In this document: one piece after another, positions 1 through 11,583 of the stretch
How the letters are laid out: every line of letters begins with the position of its first letter
Numbering within the stretch: position 1 is the first letter of the stretch
Origin: Toxoplasma gondii ME49
Lineage: Eukaryota > Apicomplexa > Conoidasida > Eucoccidiorida > Sarcocystidae
DNA: 64,000 nucleotides
Reading direction: 5' to 3'
NCBI RefSeq assembly: GCF_000006565.2
Contig: NC_031479.1
Span: 1,240,001 to 1,304,000 of the forward strand
The notes under the pieces: model-generated
Told to the model about the DNA's origin: nothing
What the model saw: only the letters and a program-made list of their open reading frames with translations
Databases searched by the model: none
Program-made: the position numbers and the translations under genes

Positions 1-290
1 GCCAGGAGAAAAGACAAAAGGGAGAAGAAGAGGAAGAGAGAAGAAGAGAAAGGGGGATGAAGAGGAAGAAAGAAGAAGAGAAAGAGAGAAGAGGAGGAAG
101 AGAAAAAGAGAAAGAGAGGAGAAGAGAGAGAAAAGAAGAGAAAGAGAGGAGAAAAGAAAGAAAAGAAGAGAAAGAGAAGAAGAGGAAGAGAGAAGAAGAC
201 TGGAAGAACGAGGAACGAAAGGTTGAAAGGAAGGGAAGGTGCACAGTGGAAGGGGGTGAACGCCAAACAGGGATCAAGGAAAGAAAGTGA
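1..290. repeat. purine-rich (GA/GAA) low-complexity tract
   Basis: Almost pure purine on the + strand: irregular runs of gaagag, agagaaag and gaggaag units. It translates to Lys/Arg/Glu-only peptide in the + frames and to Ser/Leu/Phe-type peptide on the other strand, so any ORF here is compositional. Such tracts are common in introns and UTRs of this genome type. From 290 to about 870 I see no convincing exon, though a short open + frame (401-1243) runs through it. Confidence 0.8.
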
Positions 291-871
291 GAAGAAGCAT
301 TAGCGCATAGACTTCCGAGAGAAGAGGAGCTGGAGAGGCGAGTCTCGGCGATCTCTCTTCGTTTCCTGAACTGCCTTATTCGTGAAGGCGAGGAAGAACT
401 GTGGGAGGAGCTTCCCTTCGAGAGGGATCCACAGAGAGGAGAATGCGCGCAGAGAGCGAGAAAAGGAAGGCCAAGCGAGAAGTCAAGAAATCTCTTGGAG
501 GACTCTCGAGAGAAGCGATCGACACAGCAGGCGCCGCGCTCTGCGGGATCTTTGGAAAAGACCAGAGCCACAGACAGAGGAAAGAAAAAAAAGAAAGCGA
601 AACCGGAACAAAGTCTCCTGTGCAAGCTGGTGTGTGTTTCAGGTCGAACGAGGGTCTTCCTTCAAGAATCGTAATGGAAAAAGTTCACAGAGAAGGTGAC
701 ACAACGAGATCGCATGCAAAGAAAAGGCAGCGCATGCAATGTCAAATCGTACCACGGAAGCCTCAAGAGGCGGCGAGAGAGCAGTCTTGCGTTTTCCAGA
801 TTCCTTCGCCAGTGTTCACTCTGCTTTCCCCTTCTTTGCTCAGCGTTTCTGTTTCTCTGCTCCTCTCCCAG

Positions 872-1226
872 CTGCTCCACCTCGGTGCCCATCCCCTGGA
901 GGCCATAGCCTCCTGCCTGTGTGTACTGAGTTCTCCGTACATGCAGAGAGATTTGTGTGCTCCAGATGTTCGTCTGCGTTTCTTGATTCAGCTGAACAGG
1001 TCACTGGTTCCCCCAGTTTCCTTTCTCGTTCCTCCCTCACTCCTCTCCGGAGCCGTTCCGCCCTGCCTCTTCTCCCAGGGCATCCCCGAGCGAAGCTCTG
1101 CCGCAGTCGCAGGTCTCTCTGTCGACTTTTGTCTTCCGAGAAAGGGAGGAAGAGCAAGCCAGAAAGAGACATGGGAGGGGAAGACATACGCATGCGTCGA
1201 CTTCCACGGTGGAGGACATCCGGTGA
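872..1226 (+). CDS. possible 3' end of a + strand gene (two exons, left part outside or unresolved)
   Basis: Two exon-like blocks with matching phase. Exon 872-999 follows a strong pyrimidine tract ending tcctctcccag and stops at a gtcact donor. It reads as hydrophobic, helical peptide (LLHLGAHPLEAIAS...FLIQLN). The next block, 1079-1226, follows ctcttctcccag and completes the split codon (AG+G, Arg). It ends at a TGA after a basic/acidic tail (FREREEEQARKRHGRG). No domain is recognisable. The next gene's ATG lies only about 240 bases downstream on the same strand. That is tight for this genome, so these exons could instead belong to an upstream extension of that gene. Donor strength is modest. 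Evidence is splice logic and composition only. Confidence 0.3.
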
Positions 1227-1466
1227 TGCATGCAGACTCGTGAAATGACAAAAGAACGAACCGCAAAAGGAGAGAGGGGAGACCTGAACTCTTTTCCCCG
1301 GCGTTCTTGTTCCATTCCTTTCCGGTGTGACTGTGTTGAGAGAGAAAAAGACAAAAAAACGGAGAGCATCGAGGAACATGCGGGAGGCGAAGGCCCCTTG
1401 CGGTAAAATATACGCTTTTAAGTTTCTCTCTCATTACGGTGTTTTCTTTTTAACGAAACTCTCACA

Positions 1467-3785
1467 ATGTTCTCGCGCAGCCAGATGCTTCGACAAGGGA
1501 CGAGACAGTCCTCTTTTCTTTCTTCCTCGGCCTCTTTCCTCTCTCTTTCCTCTCGTTTCTCCAGTCCGGAGATGATCTTCGCTTCTCGTCTTTTCTCCTC
1601 TTCTTTCTCACCACGCCCTTTGTCGCCAGTCTCCTCGTCACTCCTCGCGCTTTCTTTTCTCTCTCCTTCCAGTTCTGTTCCTCTCTCATCGTCTTCTCTC
1701 TCTTCCTCTTCCGCTTCTTCGTCTTCCTCGTTCTCGCATGCAGAATCGGCGCGTGCATACTCCGAGACGGCGCGAGACCGCTCTCCACCCTGCGCGTTCG
1801 CGTCGCAAGGAGGAGGTTTTCCTACACTCGCCGCAGCCTTTCTCCGCAGATTCGCTTCCTCCTCGTCTCCCTCGCCGAGGAAGAAAGGCGAGTGTATCGT
1901 CGCAGACGAAGCCGACGAAGTCGCGGAGTCTTTGCTCTCTTCTGTCTCTTCTTCGCCATCGTCGCCTTCTTCTTCGGCCTGGCTGCTGGACACCGGCGAG
2001 ATCGTTCCAGGCGCCTTTGCCTCTGTGAAGAAGGTCGGCGACTTTCCTCTCCTGCCCCTCTCGCTTCTTCTCTCTCGACTGAAAGAGAGGCGGCAGGAGC
2101 TTCTTCGAGACTGGCAGGTGCATGCAGTCCGACAGGCTGCGGTTCGAGAGCCGCTCGCTGAGGCGACGCGTGAGAACGACGGAGGCGCAGGTCCCCGCGC
2201 AGTCGAGGCCTTTGCGCGGGAGGAGGAGCGCATTCAGAGGAAAATCAAAATTCTGGAGCTCCTCGCTTGTGGGGGACTCGAAGAAAACGCGAGTTCACAG
2301 GGCGCGATCGGAGACGCGAAGCGCATTGCCTTCCTTGCGCATGCAGACGCCGTCAATCTGCTTCTTCTCCTTGCAGCCGAGGCAGAGACTCTTGCGAGGC
2401 CAGGCGAACGAGAGGAGACAGAGGGGAAAGAAGGCTCCAGCGCGGTTGGAGAAATCTCGAAGCAAGAGGAGCGGCAGTTGTGGCGACTGAAATGCGAAGG
2501 AAACGAAGAGAAGTGGAACCTGTGCATTTCCAGACTGAAGGAACTCGCTCTCGATCATGAAGTAGGTTCGAAGGGCCGTCGCCAAAAAACGGTTCTCACC
2601 AATCCTACGAGCATCTGAGCAGTCGTTTTCTAGCGCGGTGGAGGAGAGGGGAAGCAGTGCATGCATTTGTGGAAGCGAGAACATAAACGTTCTTCAACGT
2701 CGTAGGGTCCTGCGCTCCACAGATTCTCATCGTCGTGTGTACATCGCTCTTCGAGAGTTTCATGGGACGAGAAAAGAGGTGACGGATACATCCAGTTGAA
2801 TGCGACAGACATTTCGCTTGGACCAATTCGTGAACGTAACAGGCAACGCGAGGTCCGGAAGCACCTACTCTTGCAGGCCTCCTGAGAAACCAAGCCAAGG
2901 AAAGTCGAAGAGATGCACATCTCATAGGATACAACCTTTAGAAACAGCTCTAGTCATATACGCCGCAATACATATATAAATATATATACATACATATATA
3001 TATAAATAGATGTATATATATAAATAGATGTATATATATATATATATATGCATATATATATATATATAAATAGATGTATATATATAAATAGATGTATATA
3101 TATATATATATATGTATATATCTGTATATATATATATATATCTGTTCATGCTCATGTGCTTATTAGCTGTGGTGCTAAATCTTTTTCGGGCCTTCTCAGA
3201 AGGCGCGTTTTTTTCTACGACGAAAGATCGAGGATGGTGGACGAGTTGTTGTTTTTTTTAGAGAAGAAAAGAGGCGCCTCTGGGGTGGTGACATGGCAGA
3301 GTCTCATGGCTTTTCATGTCGCGTCTCGAGAGGTCTCGGTTTCGCTGAAGCATGCGTGACCTCCCCCCCTCCCCTCCCGTTACGCATGTCGCAACTCGCA
3401 TTCGTGAGTTCAGGCGTTTCAGAATCGTGTACGCGACTCCGACTCGCGTCGCCGTCTCATCCAGAGCTGGATGGGAGGTTCAGCCTCCCATGGACTTGCT
3501 TCGCGGCTTCTCTTGTTTTCTGTCCAGGACTCGTTCCTCGTCTTCTACGCCATGTGCAGCACCAATCGATTCGACGCTGTCCTCCTGCCGGCTCTCCTCG
3601 AGAGACTCGAGGCATCCTTCTTTTCCTCCCAGGCCCTCTCGAAGCCTCTCTTCCACCCGGTCAGAACCGACGCGAATCGGCACACATTTCTCAGTTTCTT
3701 GTTCAGTGCCTCTTGCCCACTTTGGTGTGGTTTCTTCTATACCTTCATATAATATTTATACACATATACACATATATACATACAC

Positions 3786-3847
<62 letters not shown>

Positions 3848-4009
3848 GTATATATGAATCTATATACAAAGATTGCTGTTGTGACTTTGTGTGCATCCCC
3901 AGACAGTTACATGCCATTATAAACGCGAGAATGTGCGTACATGTAAGTATCTTTCGAGGGGCTCAGTATCGCTACCGCGAGCTACACAGAATTGCAGAAG
4001 CATATACAT

Positions 4010-4043
<34 letters not shown>

Positions 4044-7000
4044 CATTTATTTATTTGAAAGGCCTTAGATGTCCGCTATGTTTGTCTCTACGCGGTTCCA
4101 TGTGTACGTCGTCGACTCGACGAATACGGGGATGTTGCCCGGCGTGTGACTGAGAGCAAAGGGAGTCAGAAAACGTAGACTGGAGCGTCTGTCGCGACGA
4201 CCTCAACCTGTATTTGCATGCATGCGTTGGCGTCCGCAAGAGGATCTTAGAGTTGGAAAGAACGCGAGAGTGTGTACAGAGATCTTCACTTACAGTTTTC
4301 CTTCAGTGTTTTTGTTTCTTTTCTCCCAGATTTTCGAAGTGTGGGATCCACCCTGCGAGAGCTTCGCGGCCCTGATTAACGTCCTTCCTCTTAGCGCGAA
4401 GGCGGTCGTTGTCACGGTAAACGAACCAACCAGCCTGCGACCTCTGCTCGATTCAGAAGAAAGAAGACAGCGGCGCAATGAGATTGAGAAAGTTCTTGGT
4501 GCTCTGTGACGTCGGCGTTTCGGAGATGCCTCAGAGGCAAACCTGCCTTCTTTCCTCCCATGTCTTCCCGCCATGGAGATGCCGTCTGGCAAATTCTCCT
4601 TTGTCGCCCTCCAACTCCGTCTCTCAGCTTCTCTCTTCTTTCTCGTTTCTTCGGCTTCTTACGTTCTTCACGTTGCTTTCATACATCCCCTTTCTTCATC
4701 TCTTCGTCCTCGCCTCTGTTTTCATCCCCACACTGTTCGCCTTTTCTTTGTGTATCCTCTCTTTCATCTTTCCTTCCTTTACCTCTTCTTTCTTCGTCTC
4801 ACCGGTTCTCTCTCTCCGGCGACGCATGCGGCTGTGTTGCCTTGTTGTTTTTCACTCACCGCTCTCTCCATGCTTCTCCTCGAACTGTTTTCCTTGTTGT
4901 TGGGCCTTCTCCGGCACCAGGCGGACCGGCGCTCAGAGCGAGAGAGACGCGAAAACGAAGGGTGGCTGGCGCCTCCTGAAGCTCCTCCGCTTGTTCTCCC
5001 GAACTGGCAAACGATGCATCCTGTCGAGTAAGCTTTTGCCGGATTTCGTTGCTTCTGCGCCTCGCCTTGTTGCCCTCGATCCTCCTCTTGAACTTCAGCA
5101 ATGCCAACGCAGCAGTGACGAAACGCATGCATCTCTTGGGTCTTCTCTCGACGGCACCGTTTTCATGCGTCACGCTGTACACACGCACCGGCACAACGCA
5201 TTCGATGCGCTGAAAGTCGAATGCGAAATAACTGCCTAATGTTTTCGACTGTCGAAACGGAGGTTCAACTCAATCTTTCACTGGCGCATTGACGTCCATT
5301 GTGCCTCCACCTCAACACCTATCTCTCTGCATGTGCACACAGAAGTACAAATATATATATATATATACATACATATATATATGTATATCTGTTTATCTGT
5401 ATATATATATATATATATATATATTTGGATCTGTAAATATGTAGGTAGTATATGCCTAGGTATATTACGTATATGCATATGTGTGAGTGATGTCATATGT
5501 TTTTGTACAGTTTGCTCGGGGTGGATCCTTCGTTGTCCACCTGTGTGTGTATGCGTTGGTTTAGACGCTTTTGTGGCGTGGAGGGAGACATAACGGAGCG
5601 TCTTTTGCAGTCTGAGACAGAAGACTGCGGTGTTTGACTTTTTCAGCATGGAGGCCTGGGAGAAGAAGCAGCGACGAGTAGTTCGCACGCGCCATGTGAA
5701 AGCGAAAATCATTCGCCAGGCTGATGGAAGGAAGCTTGCGGCAACCATGGCTCTCCATGGGCGCCAGGTATGATCGATCTCGACAGAGGACTGACTTCCT
5801 CGGCTTTTGCTGTCCTTGTCGGTTCTGGACTCCACGAAAATCTGTCCGTTTCTCTGTCGTGTCTTGGAATCCTTCGTGGATTCGCTGTTTCTTTCGGGAC
5901 TGCATGTACTGGCCTCCCGGTCCTCCTCCCGCCTCGTATACTTACATGTATATATGTATATGTCTATATATGTATATGTGTATATGTATATATATGTATA
6001 TGTGTATATATGTATATATATGTATATGTGTATATGTCTATATATGTATATGTGTATATGTCTATATATATGTATATGTGTATATGTCTATATATGTATA
6101 TGTGTATATGTCTATATATATGTATATGTGTATATGTGTATATGTGTATTGGTATGTATCTAGCGAGAGGCGCGGAGAGGAGCCGTATCATGTAAATGCG
6201 TCTTTGGTTCGTGCCAGCCAATGGGGAGCGCTCGCTGCCTTGCTTGTGCTCGGTCCGGTCGTTGCCCCAAGGCCTTTCGAACTGCTCTCTGCCTGTTTCT
6301 CTCGCCTTCTGCTTGTCCACGCGAATGCGTTTCGCTCTTGGTGGAAACTTCTCCAGGCCATTCACCGCGACGCCGCCGTCAGCTCGCTGGTCTCGGTCGC
6401 GGCCATGTGTGCCTCGAATTCGCAAAGAGCCTTGCGAGGCGAGCTGCTGCCTGAGACGCTGAACCTGCTAGCTGCCGAGTACGCAAAACCTGCCTGAAGC
6501 TGCGGCTGAAAAACTGTTCCGCATGCATTTGCAAGAGCCAAACGCCCACCCAAAATGTTGCCCACTGAAGCAGAGAACATGTTGCTTCTCACTGCCGCGA
6601 GATCTGGCATCTGACGCGCCTCCCTTTTCCGTCACAGCCGCTTGCTTCACGATTCTTCTGAGACCCGGCAGGAAGTCGTCCATGCACAAACATCGCTAGC
6701 TTAACTTCGGTACTCTCCTTCGTCATACACACGCAGATATATATATATATATAGATATATATATCTATATATATATATATATATAGATATGTATATATAT
6801 GTGAATGTGTACTGGCGTAAGTCTGCATTGCTACGTTCGCATGGACCTCCTGTAACTGCACTGGTGCCTTTACAGAAGGAACACTATCAGCAGACGACTG
6901 AGTTGCTCATTCAGTATTTCCTGTCTGGCTGGAGACTGAAACTGCTTTTCCTGTTATAGTGTCTTGCCGTTCTATCATTTCGAGTTTCCAGTTTCGATTC

Positions 7001-9106
7001 CTGAGCCTCCCTTGATGGTGCCTGTAGTCTCTCGTCTTCGTCGTCTCGTCCGTTATGTTCGAGAGCGTCTTCCTCTTCCTCTCTCTCTTTTTCTCCTTGC
7101 TGCTCTCCTTTGTGTTCGCCTTCGTTTTCTCTTTTTCACTCGCGCTCCGTTGCTCCTTCTGGACCGTTCCTTGTCCTTCGTCTTCGTTTGCTTGTCCTTC
7201 TTGGTGTTTGTCCTAATGTTCGTCTCTCTTGTTCTCCTTCTGTCCTGTTTCTCCGTGGTGTCCTCTCTGTGCTACTTCTCTGCAACCGTCGCAGTTTTTT
7301 TATGCGTTTTTGGTCCTCGGCAGACTCCTGGGTCGCTCCGCAGACGCGCTCAGCCCCCATCTCCTCAGCCTTTCGTTTCTGCTCTCACAGTCGTCCGTCT
7401 CCCTCACGGAACGCCTGTTTCTCCACCTCGAGGCAGTCCTGCGCGGCTGGCTCGAGGAAAATGGATTTGTCGAGAAGAAGCAAACCGAAAACGTGGATGG
7501 CGAGAGCAAAGAGCTCTGCACAGAGACGGCGAGCGAGAAGCGTCGGAAGGCCTCTGAGGAGCAGCTGCGCAATCTTCCACCAGGCCTCAACGTCTTCGGC
7601 CTTGTCCAGTCGGTTAGTGGAGGGGAGGACGAAGCGGGCAGAAAGACCTTCTGGTCGCTTCCCTGTTTCGCAGCTCCTCAGGTCTCCGTAGTTCCTTCTT
7701 CCTCTCATCTTTTGTGGCTTCTCCTGCACCTCTTCTTCTCTCTGCTGCCCTTTTTTTCTCCTCTCTGCTGCCCTTTTTTTCTCCTCTCGCCTCTCTTCTC
7801 CACTGCGTCGTTTGAGTGTCTGTCTTATTTCCTTGGGGTCCTTCTCGCTGTGCTGATCATTCAGAGTCCCTCTTCCTCTGATGCGCTCCTGGCGTCCGGG
7901 GAACGTTCGGAAACGTCGAAGAGCGCCGACACCGAGTCGGCACTCTGGGAGAGTCGCGTCCTCGCCGCGCTGCTGTCCAGCTTCCTGCGCGTGGACGACT
8001 ACCGCCGTAAGACAAGGCGAAACGACGGACGTCCTAGAGAAAAGGAGGGAGAACAGGGGGAAGAAAGAAGCCAAGAGGAAAGAGGACAAGATGGCGACAG
8101 GGGTGTGAAAGGTGCAAATCAGGAGAGACGAAGTGGAAGGCATGAGAGAAAGAGAGAGAGAGAAAGAGACCCTGAGAGGATCGGAGTCACAAGGAGTCCC
8201 AAAAAAACACCCTGGCGGTGACTCCGCTGACCAGATGCATGCAGGCGTTTTGGTTATATGACTGTTGTACACCGCCCGTCGCACGGCTGTCGTCCTGCAC
8301 TGGAAGAGGTCTTGAAGGAGTTCTTCTCTTTGTCCTGGCCACTGTATTCTCCTCCCGCGCCGTTCTTCGTCACCCGAGATTGCCTTCCTCTTCACGAGTA
8401 TCCTCTTCTTTCACAGCTTTCGTCTTCTTTCTCGCTTCGCCTGTCTCTTCAGCCTCACTCGACTTCGTTCTTCTTCTCTCGGACGCTCTCCGGAACTCGC
8501 TCCGCCGGACGGCTGTTCTTTCCTCTGCGTCCGAGTCTTCCGCGCCGCTCGCCATTCACGAAAAAGATGTCTTGTCGCTGAAGGAGACTGGGGCTCTGCT
8601 CTCCAGTTTCGCGACGGTGAGGACAAGAAGGAACAGCAGAACGCGACGAACCTGCAAACGCATGCGCAAAGTCCCACAGACACGGAATACGAAACAAACG
8701 CGCCAAGTGCCTGACTCTCTGGAATCCATCCGTTTCCATGTTCCCTCACTCTCTCTCTCTGTATAATGATATAGATATACATAAAGATAGATATCAACAA
8801 ATATATGGATTTTTGTATGGAGATCTCTCTCTCTCTCTGTCTACATATATATATAGTATGTGTATTTCCCCTTAAATGTATTAAAGGTTCAGGACATTAT
8901 TACGAGTTAGATCCTGGCTCCGCAAGAACGCAAGAGATACTTTTTATTTAAAGTTACGATATTTAAATGTAAAGCAATTAGATAATTGAAAAAGTAACCG
9001 TTTTGATTTTATTAATTCAAAACACGAATAAATAAAATGTTGAGAATAGGGGATATCAGAGAAGTGAAAAGGTAAAATAAAATTTTAAATTATAGGGACA
9101 AAAAGG

Positions 9107-9137
<31 letters not shown>

Positions 9138-11583
9138 TTGTATGCCTTTTCTCTGTACCGTCTGTCTGTCTGCATGTTTATTGATGACGGTGTTGTCTGA
9201 TCTACAAAAGGGATGTTTGTTTCAAAACGAATGATTTTGTGTTTTCAGTCAGGTTACGCAGTTCCTCCTTCTCTGATGGCTTGTCTTGTGGAGCACTTCC
9301 TCTATGACGTCGACCTCTTCCTCACATCTTCCCCTCTTTCTCCTTTTGCTTCGTCTCCATCTTCATCTTCTTCGTCGGCGGAGGAAGCTGAGCAGTTGTC
9401 GCAGAGCTTCTTCTGTTCATCGCGAGGCCGCGCGACGCCTGGAGACTGCGCGACGCTTCTTCACTCTCTCGCTTCTCCGTCGCCTCTCTCGAGCGAACGC
9501 CTCGCGGCGGCCGACAAGGCTGGAGAGCAGAAGACCGCGAACTTGGAGAAGCTGAGGTTCGAGGCAATGACGCAGGCCTGGCGCCTTGTCGCGCCTGTGC
9601 TCCATCTCCTGCAACCCCCATGCAAGTAAGGGCACGGTGACAAACAAGGTGGACGGACTGTCACCGCGCAGCAGGGGAGAGAAGAAGAACGAGCGAACGG
9701 GAGGGAGGAGAAAAAAACGAAGAAAGAGAAACAAATGAGCATGGAAGAGGAGACGAGAGGGAAGGGGAAAGCCTCAGGAAAAGACATGCGCACAGAAGAA
9801 CGGATTCAAGTATGCTCAGGTGCCTGCGCAAGGCGCAACGGGAGCAACGGAGATCGCGGAGAGGACATCTGCATCCAAGCACACAGACCGCGCTTCGTCC
9901 TTGCTTTAGATTTTCACCGACGGGGAAGCGAAGGCTTGTGCATCTGTTACTCAATGTCACAGAAGCCACAAACACTCTGGAGGTTTTTATTTGGGAGAAC
10001 ATCGCGTCTCCTTGGGAGCCATCGAGCGTTTAAACTCGACAGGCGTTTCCCATTGACGATGCAATCGTGGTTTCAGCTGCTTCGTTCCGGGAACTTTGCC
10101 GATGCTGGGATGGATCTAGGATTTACAGTAGGAGTCTTTCCAACTGCAGAAAGGCCCTATCCGCAGCGCTACGGAGAGCCAGGATGCGTCCACGTACTGC
10201 CCGAAAGAGTCCGAAAACAACCAGATACGTAGGACGTTCACTGCGATCTTGAATGGCGTTTTCTTCCACATCCCAGTTCCACTGTGATGGAATTCAAACC
10301 CCCCACACAGTCTTTAAGGTTGGAAGCGTTTCCCCGTTTTCCGCGGCTCAAACTGTCGCTTTTTTCTCTTTCTCTGCGGTCCTCAGGCTGCTCATTTTAA
10401 ACAGCTTGCAGACTGCGCATGCTCCGCCAGATGTATCGTCGACGGCTTTCTTCCAGTAAGGCGAGATTCCTGAAAGAGGCGAGGCACTTGTTTCTCGATC
10501 GGCTCGCTCATGCTCTCCGTGACCGCCCGTCTGCGGTGTCCGGCCATGCTCGTACTGTCTGCACACACCACAAGCCCCCATATCTCGGACTCCCGTTACA
10601 GGAGAGGTCACTGTCCGGATTTCGCTGCATGCGCTTGCCTTTCTAGGTAGCGCGCTCCTGCGAACAGTCCTGCAACTTAAAACAGGGATGCTCAGCGACG
10701 CGCTGCAGGACCTCGTTGCTGGAGGGGATCAGCGTTTCCAGGAGCAGACGGCTTCTCGCGACGGCAGACTTCAAACAGGAATTTTTCTAGGATCGTCAAC
10801 TGGAGACCAGATAGCTGTGTTCAGCCGTTCACGATGATGACGCACAAGAATGAAGCACTGTTGCTGAGTCGCGTTCTGTATTTTTAGTCCTCTCCTCTGT
10901 AGGCAGTTTAGGTTCGACTGGATCTAAAGAGTAGCCTCAGTCTCGTAGGATACTCGCATCCACGACGTTGACTTCCGTTTCGAGCACTGGGGAAGGGGGC
11001 AGTGTCCAGCAGTCCCGTGAGGAACGCTGAGATCTCCCCTCAGTCGAGTTTTCTTCTGCAGTCTCTTGGCGCAGGGATAAAGTCCAAATACTCGTTTCTG
11101 TGTAGAAAAGCTGTTAGACCCGCGGCCCTTCCTCAGCATTGAAGATCCCGAGGTCCAGCGTAGACACACAGATAGACATGTTCATCCTTGTACGGTGAAT
11201 TCCGACAGAACTTCCTTGCCTCCCCAGTTTTTTTGCGCGAAACAAAGCTCGAGTTTTCAAAGGCAACATAGTCAATGGAAGCCTTCGCTCAGCCACTGCG
11301 GCACTGTCAAAAAAACGCGCTTTGTTTACGCCGGGTCCTTCTCAGTTTGCCTACGACGCCCGAGAGTGCAGTCGACTATTGGCTGCTTGGCGGATTCTGC
11401 GTATCCGACGCATCGGTCGACCTGCTCTGTCTTGTTCAGTTCAAAACGGTCTCTCTAAAACTCTTCACCCTGCTTTGTCTGTCTGTTTCGCGCAGACGTA
11501 GCTTGGAAACGTTCCTTCGCGACAACCCTGACGTCGACTCTTCTCTCCTCGGCTCTCTCTTCGGCACGCAGGGGAGACAGTAG
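1467..11583 (+). CDS. multi-exon helical protein with mitochondrial-type N terminus, function unknown
   Basis: Proposed exons: 1467-2561, 4330-4498, 4937-5027, 5611-5767, about 6218-6478, 7324-7612, 7865-8006, 8453-8616, 9249-9625, 10387-10455, 11496-11583, giving roughly 960 residues ending in FGTQGRQ. Every junction agrees in phase except 5767 to about 6218, where the donor is phase 0 but the best acceptor leaves one extra base; a missed small exon is likely there. The N terminus ([14 protein letters not shown], then about 130 residues rich in Ser, Leu, Phe and Arg and nearly free of acid) resembles a mitochondrial presequence. The rest is Leu/Ala-rich amphipathic helices (for example LLARLL-like and [10 protein letters not shown] stretches) with charged loops, as in ARM/HEAT or RAP-type organelle RNA-binding proteins; that likeness is inference. 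No catalytic motif was seen. Introns carry most of the TA microsatellites of the left third. An internal ATG at 5648 could mark a second gene. Confidence 0.6.
2970..3145. repeat. TA-rich microsatellite with tataaatagatg units
   Basis: Alternating TA runs interspersed with a 14-20 base unit containing aaatagatg, present about four times. It lies in the first intron of the 1467-11583 gene. ORFs here translate to Ile-Tyr repeats and are not genes. Confidence 0.9.
3752..3858. repeat. TA microsatellite, intronic
   Basis: Long (TA)n run with occasional C and G interruptions, in the first intron of the 1467-11583 gene. A second short TA run follows at about 4002-4046. Confidence 0.9.
5346..5440. 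repeat. TA microsatellite, intronic
   Basis: Two TA blocks separated by gtatatctgtttatctg, in the intron between exons 4937-5027 and 5611-5767. Confidence 0.9.
5945..6150. repeat. tatatgtgtatatgtcta minisatellite, intronic
   Basis: About 200 bases of alternating purine-pyrimidine sequence built from tatatgta, tgtgtata and tgtctata units. It fills most of the intron after exon 5611-5767. It gives long open Tyr/Ile/Cys frames on both strands, all artefacts. Confidence 0.9.
6736..6802. repeat. TA microsatellite, intronic
   Basis: Runs of tatata with tagatata interruptions in the intron before exon 7324-7612. Confidence 0.9.
8768..9170. other. AT-rich island with an SSU-rRNA-like 5' motif, inside an intron
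   Basis: The intron between exons 8453-8616 and 9249-9625 is strikingly AT-rich (Ta/At-rich non-repetitive DNA at about 8880-9110, flanked by TA and TC microsatellites), unlike the roughly 50% GC around it. At 8904-8920 it reads GAGTTAGATCCTGGCTC, one mismatch from the universal start of bacterial/plastid SSU rRNA, followed by cgcaagaacgc where rRNA has AG..GAACGC. This suggests an old insertion of apicoplast or mitochondrial DNA. The similarity fades after about 30 bases, so chance or another origin cannot be excluded. Confidence 0.45.

Noticed and set aside
898..913. GGAGGCCATAGCCTCC inverted repeat as a regulatory hairpin
   Set aside because: It is short and falls within a putative coding exon; such a 6-bp stem is expected by chance in a window of this size.
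401..1243. 280-codon + frame
   Set aside because: It crosses the splice sites of the two better-supported exon blocks. Its first half is Lys/Arg/Glu composition and its last part reads through an intron.
2922..3155. Ile-Tyr repeat peptides here and at other TA arrays (3352-4068, 5278-5835, 5724-6497, 18282-18554, 19381-19771, 23231-23662, 61461-61772)
   Set aside because: They are translations of (TA)n microsatellites.
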